Origin: Owenia fusiformis
Lineage: Eukaryota; Annelida; Polychaeta; Sabellida; Oweniidae
Reading direction: 5' to 3'
NCBI GenBank assembly: GCA_903813345.2
Contig: CAIIXF020000008.1
Coordinates: 34,184,867-34,248,866, forward strand
Length of the DNA: 64,000 nucleotides
Made by a program: the position numbers and the translations under genes. Under the pieces are notes generated by a model. That model saw only the letters and a program-made list of their open reading frames with translations. It made no database searches and was not told where the DNA came from. Within the stretch, counting starts at the first letter, position 1, and each line of letters begins with the position of its first letter. Below are positions 35,850 through 47,896 of the stretch, in pieces.

Positions 35850-36245
35850 TTACCTCAAAGAACAAATATAATATTCACTAATTTATTGGTTATTCGAGCA
35901 TTTTAATTGCACCACACAACAAATATTATATCTACTACCTTATTGGTTTTAGTACTTGACCTTTTTTGAATTACACCTAAGAACAAATATCATATATACC
36001 ACCTTATTAATTATTTGACTTTGACTTTTCAAATTATACCAAAGAAGACCTTGAGCTTTTTTAAATTTCACCAAAGAACAAATATTACATTAACCACTTA
36101 TTGGTTCTTAGACCTTGACCTGTTTTCAATTACACCAAATAAAAAATATTATATTTTTTACCCTATTGGTTATTTGACCTTGACCTTTTTTAAATTACCC
36201 CAATGAACAAGTATTGTATTTACCACCTTATTAGTTATTTAACTT
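35850..36245. repeat. Diverged ~80-bp tandem repeat
   Basis: About five units sharing AAAGAACAAATATTATATT, ACCACCTTATTGGTTATTTG and ACCTTGACCTTTTT. The divergence indicates an old array. The plus-strand frame here is a repeat translation. Confidence 0.7.
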
Positions 36246-36446
36246 TGACTGTTCAGTTTTAGTTTTAGTTTTTATTGTCTCAAAAATACCTTTTCAGCTC
36301 TTCAGAGTTCATGCTTTTGTAATTGCTGTACCAAAGTAAATTCAATGAAAGGATATTCATGTTTAAGCACCTTTGCCTTCCTTTGACTTACTTCTTTAGA
36401 GTGCATTGTTTACAATAAGCTTGGAACTAGACTCTACATCAAGGTA

Positions 36447-36661
36447 TATGCAGGCCCATAGCCAGAATATTTCAAGGGGGGTTCACTTTTCCCAAAAATT
36501 CTAGGGGGACGGTTTCCTTTGGCATGTTTAGCCAAAAATCACACAAAAGATGGTCAGAATGGTGAAAAACTGCATGATTTTGAAAGAAATTTTGGCAAGA
36601 GGGGGGGGGGGGGGGGTTGCTTGAACCCCCCGAACCCCCCACCTGGCTTTGGGCCTGTATG
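36447..36661. mobile_element. MITE with CAGGCCCATAGCC termini
   Basis: The core 36451-36657 begins CAGGCCCATAGCCAGAA and ends CTGGCTTTGGGCCTG, an imperfect inverted repeat. TATG repeats on both sides. A G-run at about 36600-36616 faces C-runs nearby, so the right half can fold. Superfamily not assigned. Confidence 0.6.
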
Positions 36662-36676
36662 TTACATTATCTGTTG

Positions 36677-37475
36677 TAAAAAGTGCCTTTTATCATAGGA
36701 ACATCTAAAAAGTGCCTTTTATCATATGAACATTTAAAAAGTGCCTTTTATCATAGGAACATCTAAAAAGTGCCTTTTATCATAGGAACATCTAAAAAGT
36801 GCCTTTTATCTAAAAATTGCCTTTTATCATAGGAACATCTAAAAAGTGCCTTTTATCATATGAACATTTAAAAAGTGCCTTTTATCATAGGAACATCTAA
36901 AAAGTGCCTTTTATCATAGGAACATCTAAAAAGTGCCTTTTATCATAGGAACATCTAAGAAGTGCCTTTTATCATAGGAACATCTAAACGTGCCTTTTAT
37001 CATAGGAACATCTAAAAAGTGCCTTTCATCATAGGAACATCTAAATGTGCCTTTTATCATAGGAACATCTAAAAAGTGCCTTTTATCATAGGAACATCTA
37101 AGAAGTGCCTTTTATCATAGGAACATCTAAAAAGTGCCTTTTATCATAGGAACATCTAAAAAGTGCCTTTTATCATAGGAACATCTAAGAAGTGCCTTTT
37201 ATCATAGGAACATCTAAAAAGTGCCTTTTATCATAGGAACATCTAAACGTGCCTTTTATCATAGGAACATCTAAAAAGAGCCTTTTATCATAGGAACATC
37301 TAAACGTGCCTTTTATCATAGGAACATCTAAAAAGTGCCTTTTATCATAGGAACATCTAAAAAGTGCCTTTTATCATAGGAACATCTAAAAAGTGCCTTT
37401 TATCATAGGAACATCTAAAAAGCGCCTTTTATCATAGGAACATCTAAAAAGTGTCTTTTATCATAGAAACATCTC
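36677..37475. repeat. 29-bp minisatellite, ~27 copies
   Basis: Unit AAAAAGTGCCTTTTATCATA + GGAACATCT, highly uniform. Variant units replace AAAAAG by AAAC or AAAT (27 bp), and these recur in clusters, as expected from unequal exchange. One unit is truncated near 36803. No frame stays open. Confidence 0.95.
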
Positions 37476-38454
37476 CATTTGTGAGAGAAAATAAACAATC
37501 CCAGTTGGTTGAGATAATTATAGGTACAGTATGTTCATTAAAATGATGTGACAGCAAATATCAATTTAAAGACAGAAAATTCAGGAAGTGCAGAAAATAA
37601 CAATGGCAATTCATTTGATCTTGTGTTGATTCAGCGAACTTATTGGCTTTTTCAGGATTACGATGCAATAACCAGAAACTTTTAATAAACATTCATTTAC
37701 CTAGTTTTCTAAGTTGGTTCTATTGTGCTCATTTTGTTAAAGCAGGTATAATTAACCTATTTAATCTTGGCACTTTAGCTGTACCATCAATGTGTAGACA
37801 TATGTGACAAAGTGCACTTTTGAACACATTTTGGTCGTTATATGAATATTTATGTCCATGGTTCAGTATAGCAACTATTTTCAACTACCACACATGTATG
37901 TGTTATAATAAACAGTTTTAATGTGTAAGATGGTTAAATTCATTTAAGAAAATATGGTAGTGTAATTAACAGAACCCCCATTTGTAATGAAGCCTGGCAT
38001 CTGGCTCGTTGCATGTGCTAACTATGTGCTGGTGGTACTGCTGCAGTGTCAAGACCTAATATACTCGAACTACAATATATTTTTTGTTTTTATAACACTA
38101 TCTGATTGACCTTATCTTTTATTTATTGTTGTGACTGATTATTTCCATTTATTAATTTGACCTTCACACATGATTAGGGATGTCACAGGACAAAAATTAT
38201 GGGACGAGAATTATCCATTTCGAAACGGGACATTCGGGATGGGACTGGACGTAACCAATAAAATAGCTAATAAGTTTAAAACAGTTAAGTTTTAAAAACG
38301 AGGAAAATTCTAGTATCTGATCATATCGTGCATTTGGAATACAGGAGAAATGATATATCCTGAACATGGACCGAAATTTTCGGTACACGAGGGTTGTTCC
38401 GTCCCGTCTTGTGTTACATTATCCACATAGAAACAGTCCTCATGTACTGTTAAG
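37476..38454. other. Gene-free DNA
   Basis: No supported gene. The stretch at about 38180-38260 repeats GGGACGAGA, ACGGGACAT and GGGATGGGA words without clear periodicity. Confidence 0.5.
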
Positions 38455-38488
38455 TTTGGTTGCATGATACATGTATCTTGCAACCAAA
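38455..38488. repeat. 34-bp near-perfect palindrome
   Basis: TTTGGTTGCATGATACATGT continues into its reverse complement with one mismatched pair. It lies about 30 bp outside the left end of the foldback element. Confidence 0.75.
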
Positions 38489-38879
38489 GTAAAATCAAGA
38501 TATATCATATTGTCTTTACTCTAAGAGCAAGGAGGAAAATTCTTAATAAATGGAGTATAGTTGGTTTGGCAGCATTTTCAGTTAGAGGGAAGTCTTGGAT
38601 GAAAATTCTACCTAGGTGATAGCTTCACAGAGTGGTACATAATTCTTTTTTTTCAGGGGTTAGCCCCCCACCCCCCAAAAACACCCCGCCCCCGGAAAAT
38701 AATTTTTTCATCTTCAATAATTTTAGATATCTTGATGTTTTTAAGTTACATACATAGACATTATATATATGAATCATTTGCAAAATAAATAATGCCAATT
38801 ACTCCTCCAGAATTTGAAAAATGTACCCCAGGGGGCAAATTCGTGACCCATTTTCTTACTATTTAGAGCCTCACTTTTC

Positions 38880-39960
38880 AATCAGACACTGGAAGACATT
38901 GAAAAATTTCATGTGAAGTGCCCAGTAGCAGGGCTATAAGCCCTGAAAGGTTCAAACTAATTGAATCAGTAGGAGCCAAGAAAAAAATTGTTATTTTTTG
39001 AAAAAATTGACATTTTTGAGAGGGGTGATTTTGTGTATGACTATAGCTGATGCCTATAGTTTCCAGATCTACCCCTCTTTGATGATAAATATGGTTTTGA
39101 AGTATGGAACTAAGATGTAAAAAATAATTAGAATGGGTTTTAAGGAAGTTTAATGTATAAAAAAGTTCAAAATTCAAAGAATTGTACAATATCAGGTCTG
39201 AATTTACAAATTTTAGGTAAGACCTTGGATGAGCCTTAGATTTTTTACATCTGTCCCCCTTTGATGATATTAATGGCTTTGTAGTGTGGAACTAAGATGT
39301 ACAAAATAATTTAGATGGTTTTTAAGAAGGTTTAAGGATTTTAACAAGTTAAAAATTTGAAGAATTGTACAATATCAGGTCTGAATTTACGAATTTCAGG
39401 TAAGACCTTTGGTGAGCCATATATTTTTCACATCTGTCCCTCTTTGATGATATTTATGGTTTTGTAGTGTGAAACTAATTAGTAAAAAATAATTAAGATG
39501 GATTTGAAGAAAGTTTAAGGATTTTAAATGAGTCCAAAATTTGAAGAATTGTACAATATCAGGTCTGAATTTACAAATTTAAGGTATGACCTTGGATGAC
39601 CCTTATGTTTTTATATCTGTCCCTCTTTAATGATATTTCTGCTTTTATAGTAACGAACTAAAATGTAAAATATAATTTAGATGAATTTTAAGAATGTTTA
39701 AGGGCTTGAAGGATTTTAAGAAGTTCAAAATTTGAAAAATTGTATAATATCCGGTCTGAATTTAAGAATTTCAGGTAAAACCTTTGGTGAGCCATATATT
39801 GTTTACATGTGTCCCTCTTTGAAGATATGTATGGTTTTGTAGTGTAGAACTAAGATGTAAAAAACAATTAAGATGGATTTTAAGAGGGTTTAAGGATTTT
39901 CACATGTTCAAAATCTTGGCGCATTGTACAATATTAATTCGGCAATTAACACTATATTTC
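38880..39960 (-). repeat. Left-arm ~185-bp tandem units
   Basis: Five to six units marked by GTACAATATCAGGTCTGAAT at about 39184, 39368, 39551 and 39741, each followed by ACCTTGGATGAGCC-type and CCTCTTTGATGATAT words. Inverted relative to the right arm. Confidence 0.8.
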
Positions 39961-40259
39961 AAGTATAACCTTGGTTGGCTCTAAACATTTAGAAAAAATT
40001 GTTGACATGGGGTCCCAATTTATAATTTTCATGGGGACTTCACTTGAAAGAAAACATATTTTTAAAAACCACTGTATTTATGCCCAGAAATTACTCATGG
40101 TGAAATATATGACTGTCTAAAATCACTTGTGGGCATAGATCTGATTCTGCCTTTAAACTTAACATATTGTGAATCTTTTTGGAGATATTGTATTTGAGAT
40201 TGTAAGGAATAGATTGGTACATGAACTGTACACGTTGCTTGTAATTTTGTCACACCCAT

Positions 40260-42240
40260 AGATCTGATTCTGCCTTTAAACTTCCTTAAAACCCATTTGA
40301 ATTATGTTTTACATCTAAGTTCCATACTACTAAACCATATATCTTTATATATCATCATAGAGAGATACATACCTGAAATTCGTTAATGTCAGAAGATATG
40401 ATATTGTACAATTTGTCAAGTTTTGAACAGGTTTAAAACCTTAAACCTCCTTAAAACCCATCTAAATTATGTTTTACATCTTAGTTTCATACTACAAAAC
40501 CATATATGTTATCATAGAGAGATATATGTAAAAAAAGAATAAGGGCCATTCACAGTTATACCTAAAATTAATAAATTCCACACCTGTTATTATACAATTC
40601 TTCACTTTTTTATATTGTTTAAACCTTAAGCTTCTTTAAAACCTGTCTAAATTTTGTTTAACATCTTAGTTCAACACTACTATAGCATATATGTCATCAA
40701 AAAGGGATAGATGTAAAAAAAAATAAGGCTCACCTAAATACCCAATATTCATTAATATCAGCTCTGATATTGTACAATTTGAACTTGTTTAAAACCTTAA
40801 ACTTCTTTAAAACCTGTCTAAATTTTGTTTTACATCTTAGTTCAACCATGGGCTTTCAACTAGAGACTACTAAAGCATATATGACATCAAAAAGGGATAA
40901 ATGTAAAAAACATAATACCTAAAATTCATTAATATCAGCTCTGATATTGTACAGTTTGTGAAAATTTGAACTTATTTAAAACCTTAAACTTCTTTAAAAC
41001 CCATCTTGATTATGTTTTATATATGAGCTCCACACTACTAAATCATATATATCATCAAAAAAGGATAGATGTTAAAAATATAAGGGCCAAGCAAGGTTAT
41101 ACTTTAAATTCATTAATTTCAGATCTGATATTGTACAATACGCCAAGATTTTGAACTTGTTTAAAATGTTAAGCTTCTTTAAAATCGATGTAAATTATTA
41201 ATATTTCCACACAACTAAACCAAATATATCATGAAAAGGGGATAGGTGTTAAAATCATATGGGCTAACCAAGATTATACTTGAAATTCTTTAATTTCAGA
41301 TCTGATATTGTACAATACGCCAAGATTTTGAACTTGTTTAAAATGTTAAGCTTCTTTAAAATCGATGTAAATTATACATATTTCCACACAACTAAACCAA
41401 ATCATGAAAAGGGGATAGGTGTTAAAATCATATGGGCTAAACAAGGTTATACCTGAAATTCATTCATTGCAGACCTGATATTGAACAATTCAAATTAAAA
41501 TCCTTAAACCTTCTTAAAATGGATCTAAATTATTTTCTACATCTTAGTTCCACACTACAAAACCATACATATCATCAAAGAGGGATAGGTGTAAAAAAAT
41601 ATGAGGCTCATCCAAGGTCTTATCTAAAATTTGCAAATTCAGACCTGATATTGTACAATTCTTCAAATTTTGAACTTGTTAGAATCCTTAAACCTTCTTA
41701 GAATTCATCTAAATTATATTTTACATCTTAGGTCCATACCATAAAACTATAACTGTCATTAAAGAGGGACAGATGTAAAAAATAAAAGAGTCGTCCAAGG
41801 TCATACCTATAATTCGAAAATTCAGACCTGATATTGTATAATTCTTTAAATTTTGGACTCATTAAAATCCCTTAACACTCTTCAAAACCATCTGAATCAT
41901 TTTTAACATCTTAATTCCACACTACAAAACAATACATATCATCAAAGAGTGACAGATGTAAAAACATAAGAGCCATCCAAGGTCTTACATGAAATTCGTA
42001 AATTAAGACCTGATATTGTACAATTCTTCAAATTTTGGACTCATTGCAATCCCTAAACACTCTTCAAAACCATCTAAACCATTTTTTTACATCTTAGTTC
42101 CACACTACAAAACAATACATATCTTCAAATTTTGAACTTGTTAAAAATCCTTAAACCTTCTTAGAATTCATCTAAATTATATTTTACATCTTAGTTCCAC
42201 ACTATAAACCAATGAATACCATCAATGAGGGAAGGATTTA
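40260..42240 (+). repeat. Right-arm ~185-bp tandem units
   Basis: About ten units with CAGATCTGATATTGTACAAT, TTAAACTTCTTTAAAACC and CATATATATCATCAAAGAGG, i.e. the complement of the left-arm unit. The segment around 41140-41300 is followed by a near-identical copy (41300-41460). The arm is about twice as long as the left one. Confidence 0.8.
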
Positions 42241-42339
42241 AAAGACATAAGGGTCATCCAAGACTTCCCTCTAACTGAAAATGCTGCCAAACCAACTATA
42301 CTCCATTTATTAAGAATTTTCCTCCTCGCTCTTAGAGTA

Positions 42340-43611
42340 CTTTTGAAAGAGAGGTCTTTTAGTTGGTTGAATCTATTCAGTTTATCTATTCATGATGCAT
42401 GCAAGAAAAAGGTGGATGAACGAACATATGTCGAATCATGAAATATTCATCTCACCAATTGCAGCATTTGATCTTGATGAATCTGCACTCATGCATGAAA
42501 TTTATTCTGCCCTGGAAAATGGGGGTCATTTTAGAATCCAAAATAGTGTGGAAATAAGTGGAATCAGCAAGAAATAACGTGAATAGGAATGTAGTCAACA
42601 CTCAAAAATGTATAGAAATGCTGGAAAATCATACACTTCTCTCAAATTTTAGAGAGAAATGGAGTGAAATAAGTATTCCAAGATTGAAATTTATCAATTT
42701 TTCACACATTTTCGTTTCCATTATAGTATATTGCATTTGTTATAATTTAATGTGTCTATGGAACTGTGGCTGTTCATTTTATTATTTTGTTGTTACCTCT
42801 CTGTATTTTACATGGAAATTGATTTGATTAAAAGAACAGCCTTATAATACGTCTGCTTATTATACTTCACAGTTTTCTCATAAAAATATGAATGCAGGGC
42901 CTTATTTTCTGGCATTTCTATGCAATTGAGACCATTGACTTCATCCATTTTCATTTTTTTCCTTGATGAAATTTTTATCATTGGTAGGTTCACATTAATC
43001 CTGTCATCAAAATTCAAGGAGAGCAATTTGAAATTAACAGATACAATCAGACTGGTGCCATGATCTGGTTCGGTTTTGGGCACGCTGGAAATCTACATGG
43101 CGGCCATTTTGCTATTTAAAGTGTGATATTTATCATTGTGTGTCTTCTTTATCATTGTGTGTCTTATTTCATTTCATTGTTTTTAAAATCATGATCCTTC
43201 TATATAAGACTTGCATGCAAGTGTGGGTGTTCCAAGAGTTCAGTGCTCTTTCAGTACAAGCCAATTACATGTAATTGGGATTGTAAATCCATATTGACAG
43301 TTAATGATGTTTATATGTTCCAATAAAAGAAAACATGGGCATTGTTATTTAGAATGTTAGATAAAATGTCAGTATGTAGAGATGACAAGTTATAAATTAA
43401 CAGAATGAAATTTTACACTAGATTGCACTGAAATGCCCAAAATCATATTTTATTGAGAAAATGAGCGAAATAGGCTTGGCCAATGCGATTGTTTTAAGGA
43501 AGGGTAGTGTTACATATCCGTTGTATGTACCTGTTAAATACTTTCGATCATTTTTTCTTTGTTAGCTTTGTAGATGTAAATGTGTTTTTGTTTGGCTATT
43601 CCCAAATCATT
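42340..43611. other. Gene-free DNA with one dispersed repeat
   Basis: At 42548-42670 the words GTGGAATCAGCAAGAAAT, GTATAGAAATG and GAGAAATGGAGTG occur in the same order as at 62765-62905, and partly at 2385-2420. This is an unnamed dispersed repeat. No coding region is supported. Confidence 0.5.
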
Positions 43612-43738
43612 AGCTATTTATCACCCATTATCTCCTAAAGGAGTATCCTCGTATAGGTAGAGAGGGGGAGTTACAGAATTAGGAGATGGCAAAGGAGATT
43701 CTCCTTTTGGGAGGTAACAGGGGGTGGAAATAGACACC
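43612..43738. repeat. Imperfect inverted repeat, ~127 bp
   Basis: CTATTTATCACCC..CTCCTAAAGGAG faces CTCCTTTTGGGAGG..GGGGTGGAAATAG. It is probably a decayed MITE; no duplication was seen. Confidence 0.45.
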
Positions 43739-43800
43739 TATGAGCCTCCTTTAGTTCATAAATTAAAACTGACAAGTTGGTTTTCTTATTGTGGAGTTTG

Positions 43801-44011
43801 GAGTAAAACATTTATTAGTGAACACCTCTCTCTAGTGAACACCTCTAACACCTCTCTCTAGTGAACACCTTTCTCTAGTGAACACCCTATCTCATCACAT
43901 ACTCCGCTGACTTCTGTATACAATTGCCTCTATGCAGTGAACACGGTCCTACCTATTGTGAACACATTTTTGTGGCTCCATATGTGTTCACTGTACACAC
44001 AAGTTTTACTG
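43801..44011. mobile_element. pogo-like MITE, reverse copy
   Basis: Ends CAAGTTTTACTG followed by TA and begins GAGTAAAACA. Internally AGTGAACACCTCTCTCT is repeated, the complement of the GTTCACTAGAGAG words at 1620-1786. Confidence 0.6.
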
Positions 44012-44046
44012 TATATGTAAGTTAGAAGTATACATTGTACATACCA

Positions 44047-44925
44047 TTTATGCAAGGGTTTACGAAAAACACCGACCACCGACCAGTCACTCTCCACAGT
44101 TGGGTACATGTGGTCGGTTGTCGGCTGACGGTCTTTTACATAAAGATGAAAAAATGCAAAATTAGAAGAAAAACTTAAACTAATGACTATAGTACCTTTA
44201 CTAGGTCGTGATTTAAAAACGTATAATTAATCATTTCAAATCACGATGAAAACGTTACATCGTCGTGGTGTGTAATGTCATATTTTTAAGTGATGTTTCA
44301 GTTGTTCAGAAGACCAATTTCATCCTGGTTAGTCACTTCGGAAAAAAACGCACGTAACATTGCATTAAGTTCATTCATATGAAACGCAATAACAAAAACA
44401 CACAAACATCGTCGATGTTGACGTCGTAACATTATGTTTGATTTCTCAGTTGTTAAATGTCAACTGGTAAAAACTGCATTTGATATGACAAAAAAAGCTT
44501 TCTAATGGTGTACTGAAATGGTAAGTCACTTTTAATCGTGTTTAGTATTTAGTAGGCTATGACGATAACAAATCATTTTTGTTTCGACATTGTTAAATTT
44601 CATTAAAAAGAAACGATAGGTTGGTTAATTAATGATAGGTTAGGACCTAAGGCAGGACAATTAATCGAGAGGAGACGGTCATGCCCAATTTGTTTGCTTG
44701 CCATTCCTTGCAAGGTACAAAATCGGTAAAACGTTGCCTAGTCTAACGATTGACATTCAAAATCAAATTATTAATATTTTAAAGCTACAAATATGTTTGG
44801 TCTTTTACATAATATGGTCGGTCTTTTACACATTTTCTTCAAACCCTGTTTTGAGGCTACCAGTGGAAAACACCGACTGGTCGGTGGTCGGTGGGGTCGG
44901 TCTTTTTTGTAAACCCTTTATGCAA
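44047..44925. mobile_element. 861-bp non-autonomous element, 9-bp TSD
   Basis: TTTATGCAA is duplicated at 44047-44055 and 44917-44925 around 44056-44916. Termini GGGTTTACGAAAAACACCGA and their complement contain ACCGACCACCGACC repeats. The 9-bp duplication again suggests a Mutator-like element, of a family unrelated to 6046-6539. No transposase frame; the ORF crossing its right end runs out of the element and is not supported. Confidence 0.75.
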
Positions 44926-45276
44926 TACAGTATACAACAATATATGATTCTACAACATCTGCATGTATTGATTAATGATCTAATGTTCATTTTTTGCTAT
45001 TTACCTTTATCATATGCATTCATTTCTATATTGACTGAATAATTGTGTATCTACATTAAATAGGCGTGATAACTCTGATAAATGTGTTGGGTCCATTCTA
45101 TGTGAACTTAGTGCATATTTCACACATATACATGCATACACCTACACTATAATTAAGGAATAAATAATGATAGGCCATTAAAATATGGTGAAATTCAGCA
45201 CGAGTTGGACAGAATGTTGTACAAAGCACGAACCGAACACTAATTATTTAAAAAATATCCTGGGGTTTCATCTGAT

Positions 45277-45560
45277 AGGCAAAATGAATGAAAACAACAG
45301 GGAAAATGAAAGAAAACAACAGGGAAAATGAAAGAAAACAACAGGCAAAATGAATGAAAACAACAGGGAAAATGAAAGAAAACAACAGGCAAAATGAATG
45401 AAAACAATAGGCAAAATGATTAAACAACAGGCAAAATTATAATTTTAACGTGGAAGCAATTGTAAAATTCTCAAAACAACTGGTGATTTTGGTATAAAAT
45501 TGCCACTGCCTGCTTCTAATGAAATCCAAGGATAACTCTCTCCTTTAATTTTAATAGCTG
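45277..45560 (-). repeat. GCCTGTTGTTTT dispersed repeat, expanded copy
   Basis: Reverse-orientation relative of 600-790. Its ACAACAGGCAAAATGAATGA segment is amplified into ~7 tandem units of ~22 bp (45277-45440), and the remainder (to about 45560) is single-copy. Confidence 0.65.
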
Positions 45561-46500
45561 TCAGGGTTTCTACGCTTTTAATCTCTTTAATTTACCTTTT
45601 TGCTCTATTTCCCATCATGACCTCAAGTAATGAGAGCTGGTTTATACTGGTATTGTATTTCACATAACAGAAGATTCACAATATGTATCTTTACTTTCAG
45701 GATCCTAACACTAAGCTGTTCACCTCAAAGTAACCAATCAGAGCATAGGGATCTTCGACCAATTAGAGAACAGCTATCCACATATGGTGCAATCGGGACC
45801 TGTTCAGCCATGTCCAGTGGAAGCAACAAGCGATGCCAATACATACAGCGGACTATATCACATATCTGGCGTAAAAATTACATTTAATCGAGCGCTTACA
45901 TCTACATATAAACGTGGTATTATTTATGATGAAAATTAATTGTGAAAAACTGTTCTTCGTGATACAACCGGCTTTATCATTGATATTGCATAAATCATTA
46001 AATAGAGCATTAATGGGATGTTACTGGATGCGTACAATGTAAGATAGTTGGCTGAAAAGTATACTGCTCTATGTTTATTGATCATTCAATTGTGGTATAT
46101 AGCTGAAGTAAATGACACTTCTAAACTGGATGGACACCTCTTAACTGAATTGACACCAAATTGACACCTCTAAATCACAGATCGTTTGATGTCAAAGGGC
46201 AGATGTCACATTGCTAATGTGCTACTCACTATAAACAACAAATATACAATATATATTGTGAATTGAATAACAAGTTTACAATGACTATTACAGTGAGTAA
46301 ATAGTGTATACGTAAATGTCTAATGGAGAACATATAAAGCATACAAAAATGAAAAAAACAACTATCTGGAACATTTGAAAATAACAAAGCGCAAAATAAG
46401 AATAAGAATAATCATATAATACATGTACTTGTACAATAGGAAAATAATAATTGTTCAATAAAAATTAATGTACAAACCCAAATTTAAGAGTTGACTATGT
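45561..46500. promoter_or_regulatory. Upstream region of membrane-protein gene
   Basis: Two CCAAT words (AACCAATCAG at about 45732 and GACCAATTAG at about 45757) lie 1.1 kb before the start codon. TTACTTTCAG|GATCC at about 45691-45705 could be a splice acceptor of an untranslated exon. Both are weak. The 85-residue frame at 45630-45887 has no recognisable domain. Confidence 0.2.
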
Positions 46501-46514
46501 ACATCATATTAGGG

Positions 46515-46830
46515 GACAAAGAAATGACGAAAAATGAAATGAAAAAGAATGACACAGGAATAAAATGACAAAGGAATAAAATGACAAAGGAATAAAGTGA
46601 CATACAAGAAATGAAAAACAAATAAAATTACAAAGGAATAAAGTGACATACAAGATTAATAAAATGACAAAGGAATAAAGTGACATACAAGAAATGAAAA
46701 ACAAATAAAATTACAAAGGAATAAAGTGACATACAAGATTGAAATGAAAAACAAATAAAATGACAAAGGAATGAACAACAAGGAATTAAATGACACAAGA
46801 ATAAAATGACAAAGGAATGAAATGTGATAT
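46515..46830. repeat. AATGACAAAGGAATAA higher-order minisatellite
   Basis: A 16-bp unit AATGACAAAGGAATAA combined with GTGACATACAAG and GAAATGAAAAACAAATAAAA into ~63-bp higher-order units. It ends about 40 bp before the start codon of the membrane-protein gene, so it would lie in its 5' UTR or promoter. Minus-strand frames here are repeat translations. Confidence 0.85.
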
Positions 46831-46872
46831 ATCGGAAACATAGTCAAGGATACAGCTTTAATTCCGTTAATA

Positions 46873-47711
46873 ATGGCCAGCTTTAGCACAGGAACATTGA
46901 GTTGCGCTGCTACTCTAATTATAGGTTTTATGTGTATTGACACAGCGTGCTATGCATTTAATTACCAACCCGATAGAAAAATCGGAATAAATAAATATCC
47001 TGAGGACAATAGAATACTGGGTAATATTGAGCGCAATCGGCGAAGTAGTGATGTCGGAGGTGATGTAACTGTATCTGACCAATCCGTGAGTGAGTTAGTA
47101 TGTAATAATGACAGGACGCCATGTGTGTGCTATGGGTGTGATGTAATCGACAATTCAATGTCATTATGTTGTCGTGATGAATTTAACGAGACAAGCGATC
47201 ATGCAGTAACAATTACATTGCTTGATACACCCATTGATTTCTATAATAACAATTTTGAGATTATTTTTAAGACGGTTGTGACTAATATAACTTGGAGGTT
47301 TTGTAGCCTTCACAATACAAAGTGCAATCTCAGTGAACCTATCCATGCAAATATTTCTTTAGATCTGCAGATAATTGAGCTAAGATCTATCAATAATAAT
47401 CTAGATATTTCTTTTATCGAGTACACATCAAACAGACCTCCTGAAAGTGACACTACCCGTTCTAAACAGAAAATCAACCAGTCCATAAATCGATCGAGTG
47501 TCATACCACAAGATGTACTCTTCGAAGCCTGTCTCAATATGTCTAATGTGATATCTCAGGGCCTAAATAAGAATATTACCGTCAGTAGGGCCTGGTGGAC
47601 TGTCCCTGCAATTCCTGTGAATTCTATAGACCTCGTAGCTGCTATCATATTGGGGATCTTAGGTGGCCTGTTCCTCATGGTGTGCTTCATTTCTGCAGTT
47701 AAAGCTTGCAG
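46873..47711 (+). CDS. Novel single-pass membrane protein, exon 1
   Basis: Residues 1-280 of a predicted 558-residue protein. ATG 46873 is followed by GCC and by a hydrophobic signal peptide (about residues 9-28, possible cleavage after ACYA). The ectodomain (~29-252) has a tight cysteine cluster (VCNNDRTPCVCYGC..LCC, around residues 77-100), then FCSLHNTKC and one more Cys. Several N-glycosylation sequons are present (NETS, NITW, NLSE, NISL, NQSI, NRSS, NMSN, NITV). One transmembrane helix spans ~254-276 (VAAIILGILGGLFLMVCFIS), then K-A-C-R starts the inside. The donor TGCAG|GTTGGT splits the Arg codon (phase 2). Type I topology is predicted from these features. I recognise no family; a receptor or adhesion role would be a guess. 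An upstream untranslated exon is possible. Confidence 0.75.
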
Positions 47712-47896
47712 GTTGGTATTTTTTTCTAGTCTTGCTTCAAGACTGTGAACCCCCCCCCCTTCATATACCCTCTTACCCCCCTTATATACTTCACCTTCAC
47801 CAAGAGAGGGGGAGGTCCAGAGTCTAAGCAAAACCATATTCTCTCTCACTAAGGCCCTCACAAGTTTATGAGAATTGTACCTGGATTACTTATTAA

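Larger units (their letters stand above)
38517..42339. mobile_element. 3.8-kb foldback-type element
   Basis: 86-bp terminal inverted repeats (38517-38602, 42254-42339) starting TACTCTAAGAGC. Inside, ~185-bp tandem units fill both arms in opposite orientations (about 38880-39960 and 40260-42240) around a ~300-bp centre (about 39960-40260). This is the structure of foldback elements such as Drosophila FB and Galileo and sea-urchin TU elements. There is no transposase, and no clear target duplication could be read. The short ORFs in the arms are repeat translations. Confidence 0.8.

Noticed and set aside
36677-37475. CRISPR-like array
   Set aside because: Units are contiguous with no spacers, in animal DNA: an ordinary minisatellite.
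44698-45042. 114-codon ORF
   Set aside because: Crosses the right end of the 861-bp element and its target duplication; composition looks random.
45630-45887. Possible upstream coding exon of the membrane-protein gene
   Set aside because: The signal peptide is already at the start of the 46873 frame, and this frame has no domain; at most it overlaps an untranslated exon.
46504-46943. Minus-strand ORFs rich in FLCNFICFSFLVCHF
   Set aside because: Translation of the minisatellite before the membrane-protein gene; apparent hydrophobicity comes from repeat composition.
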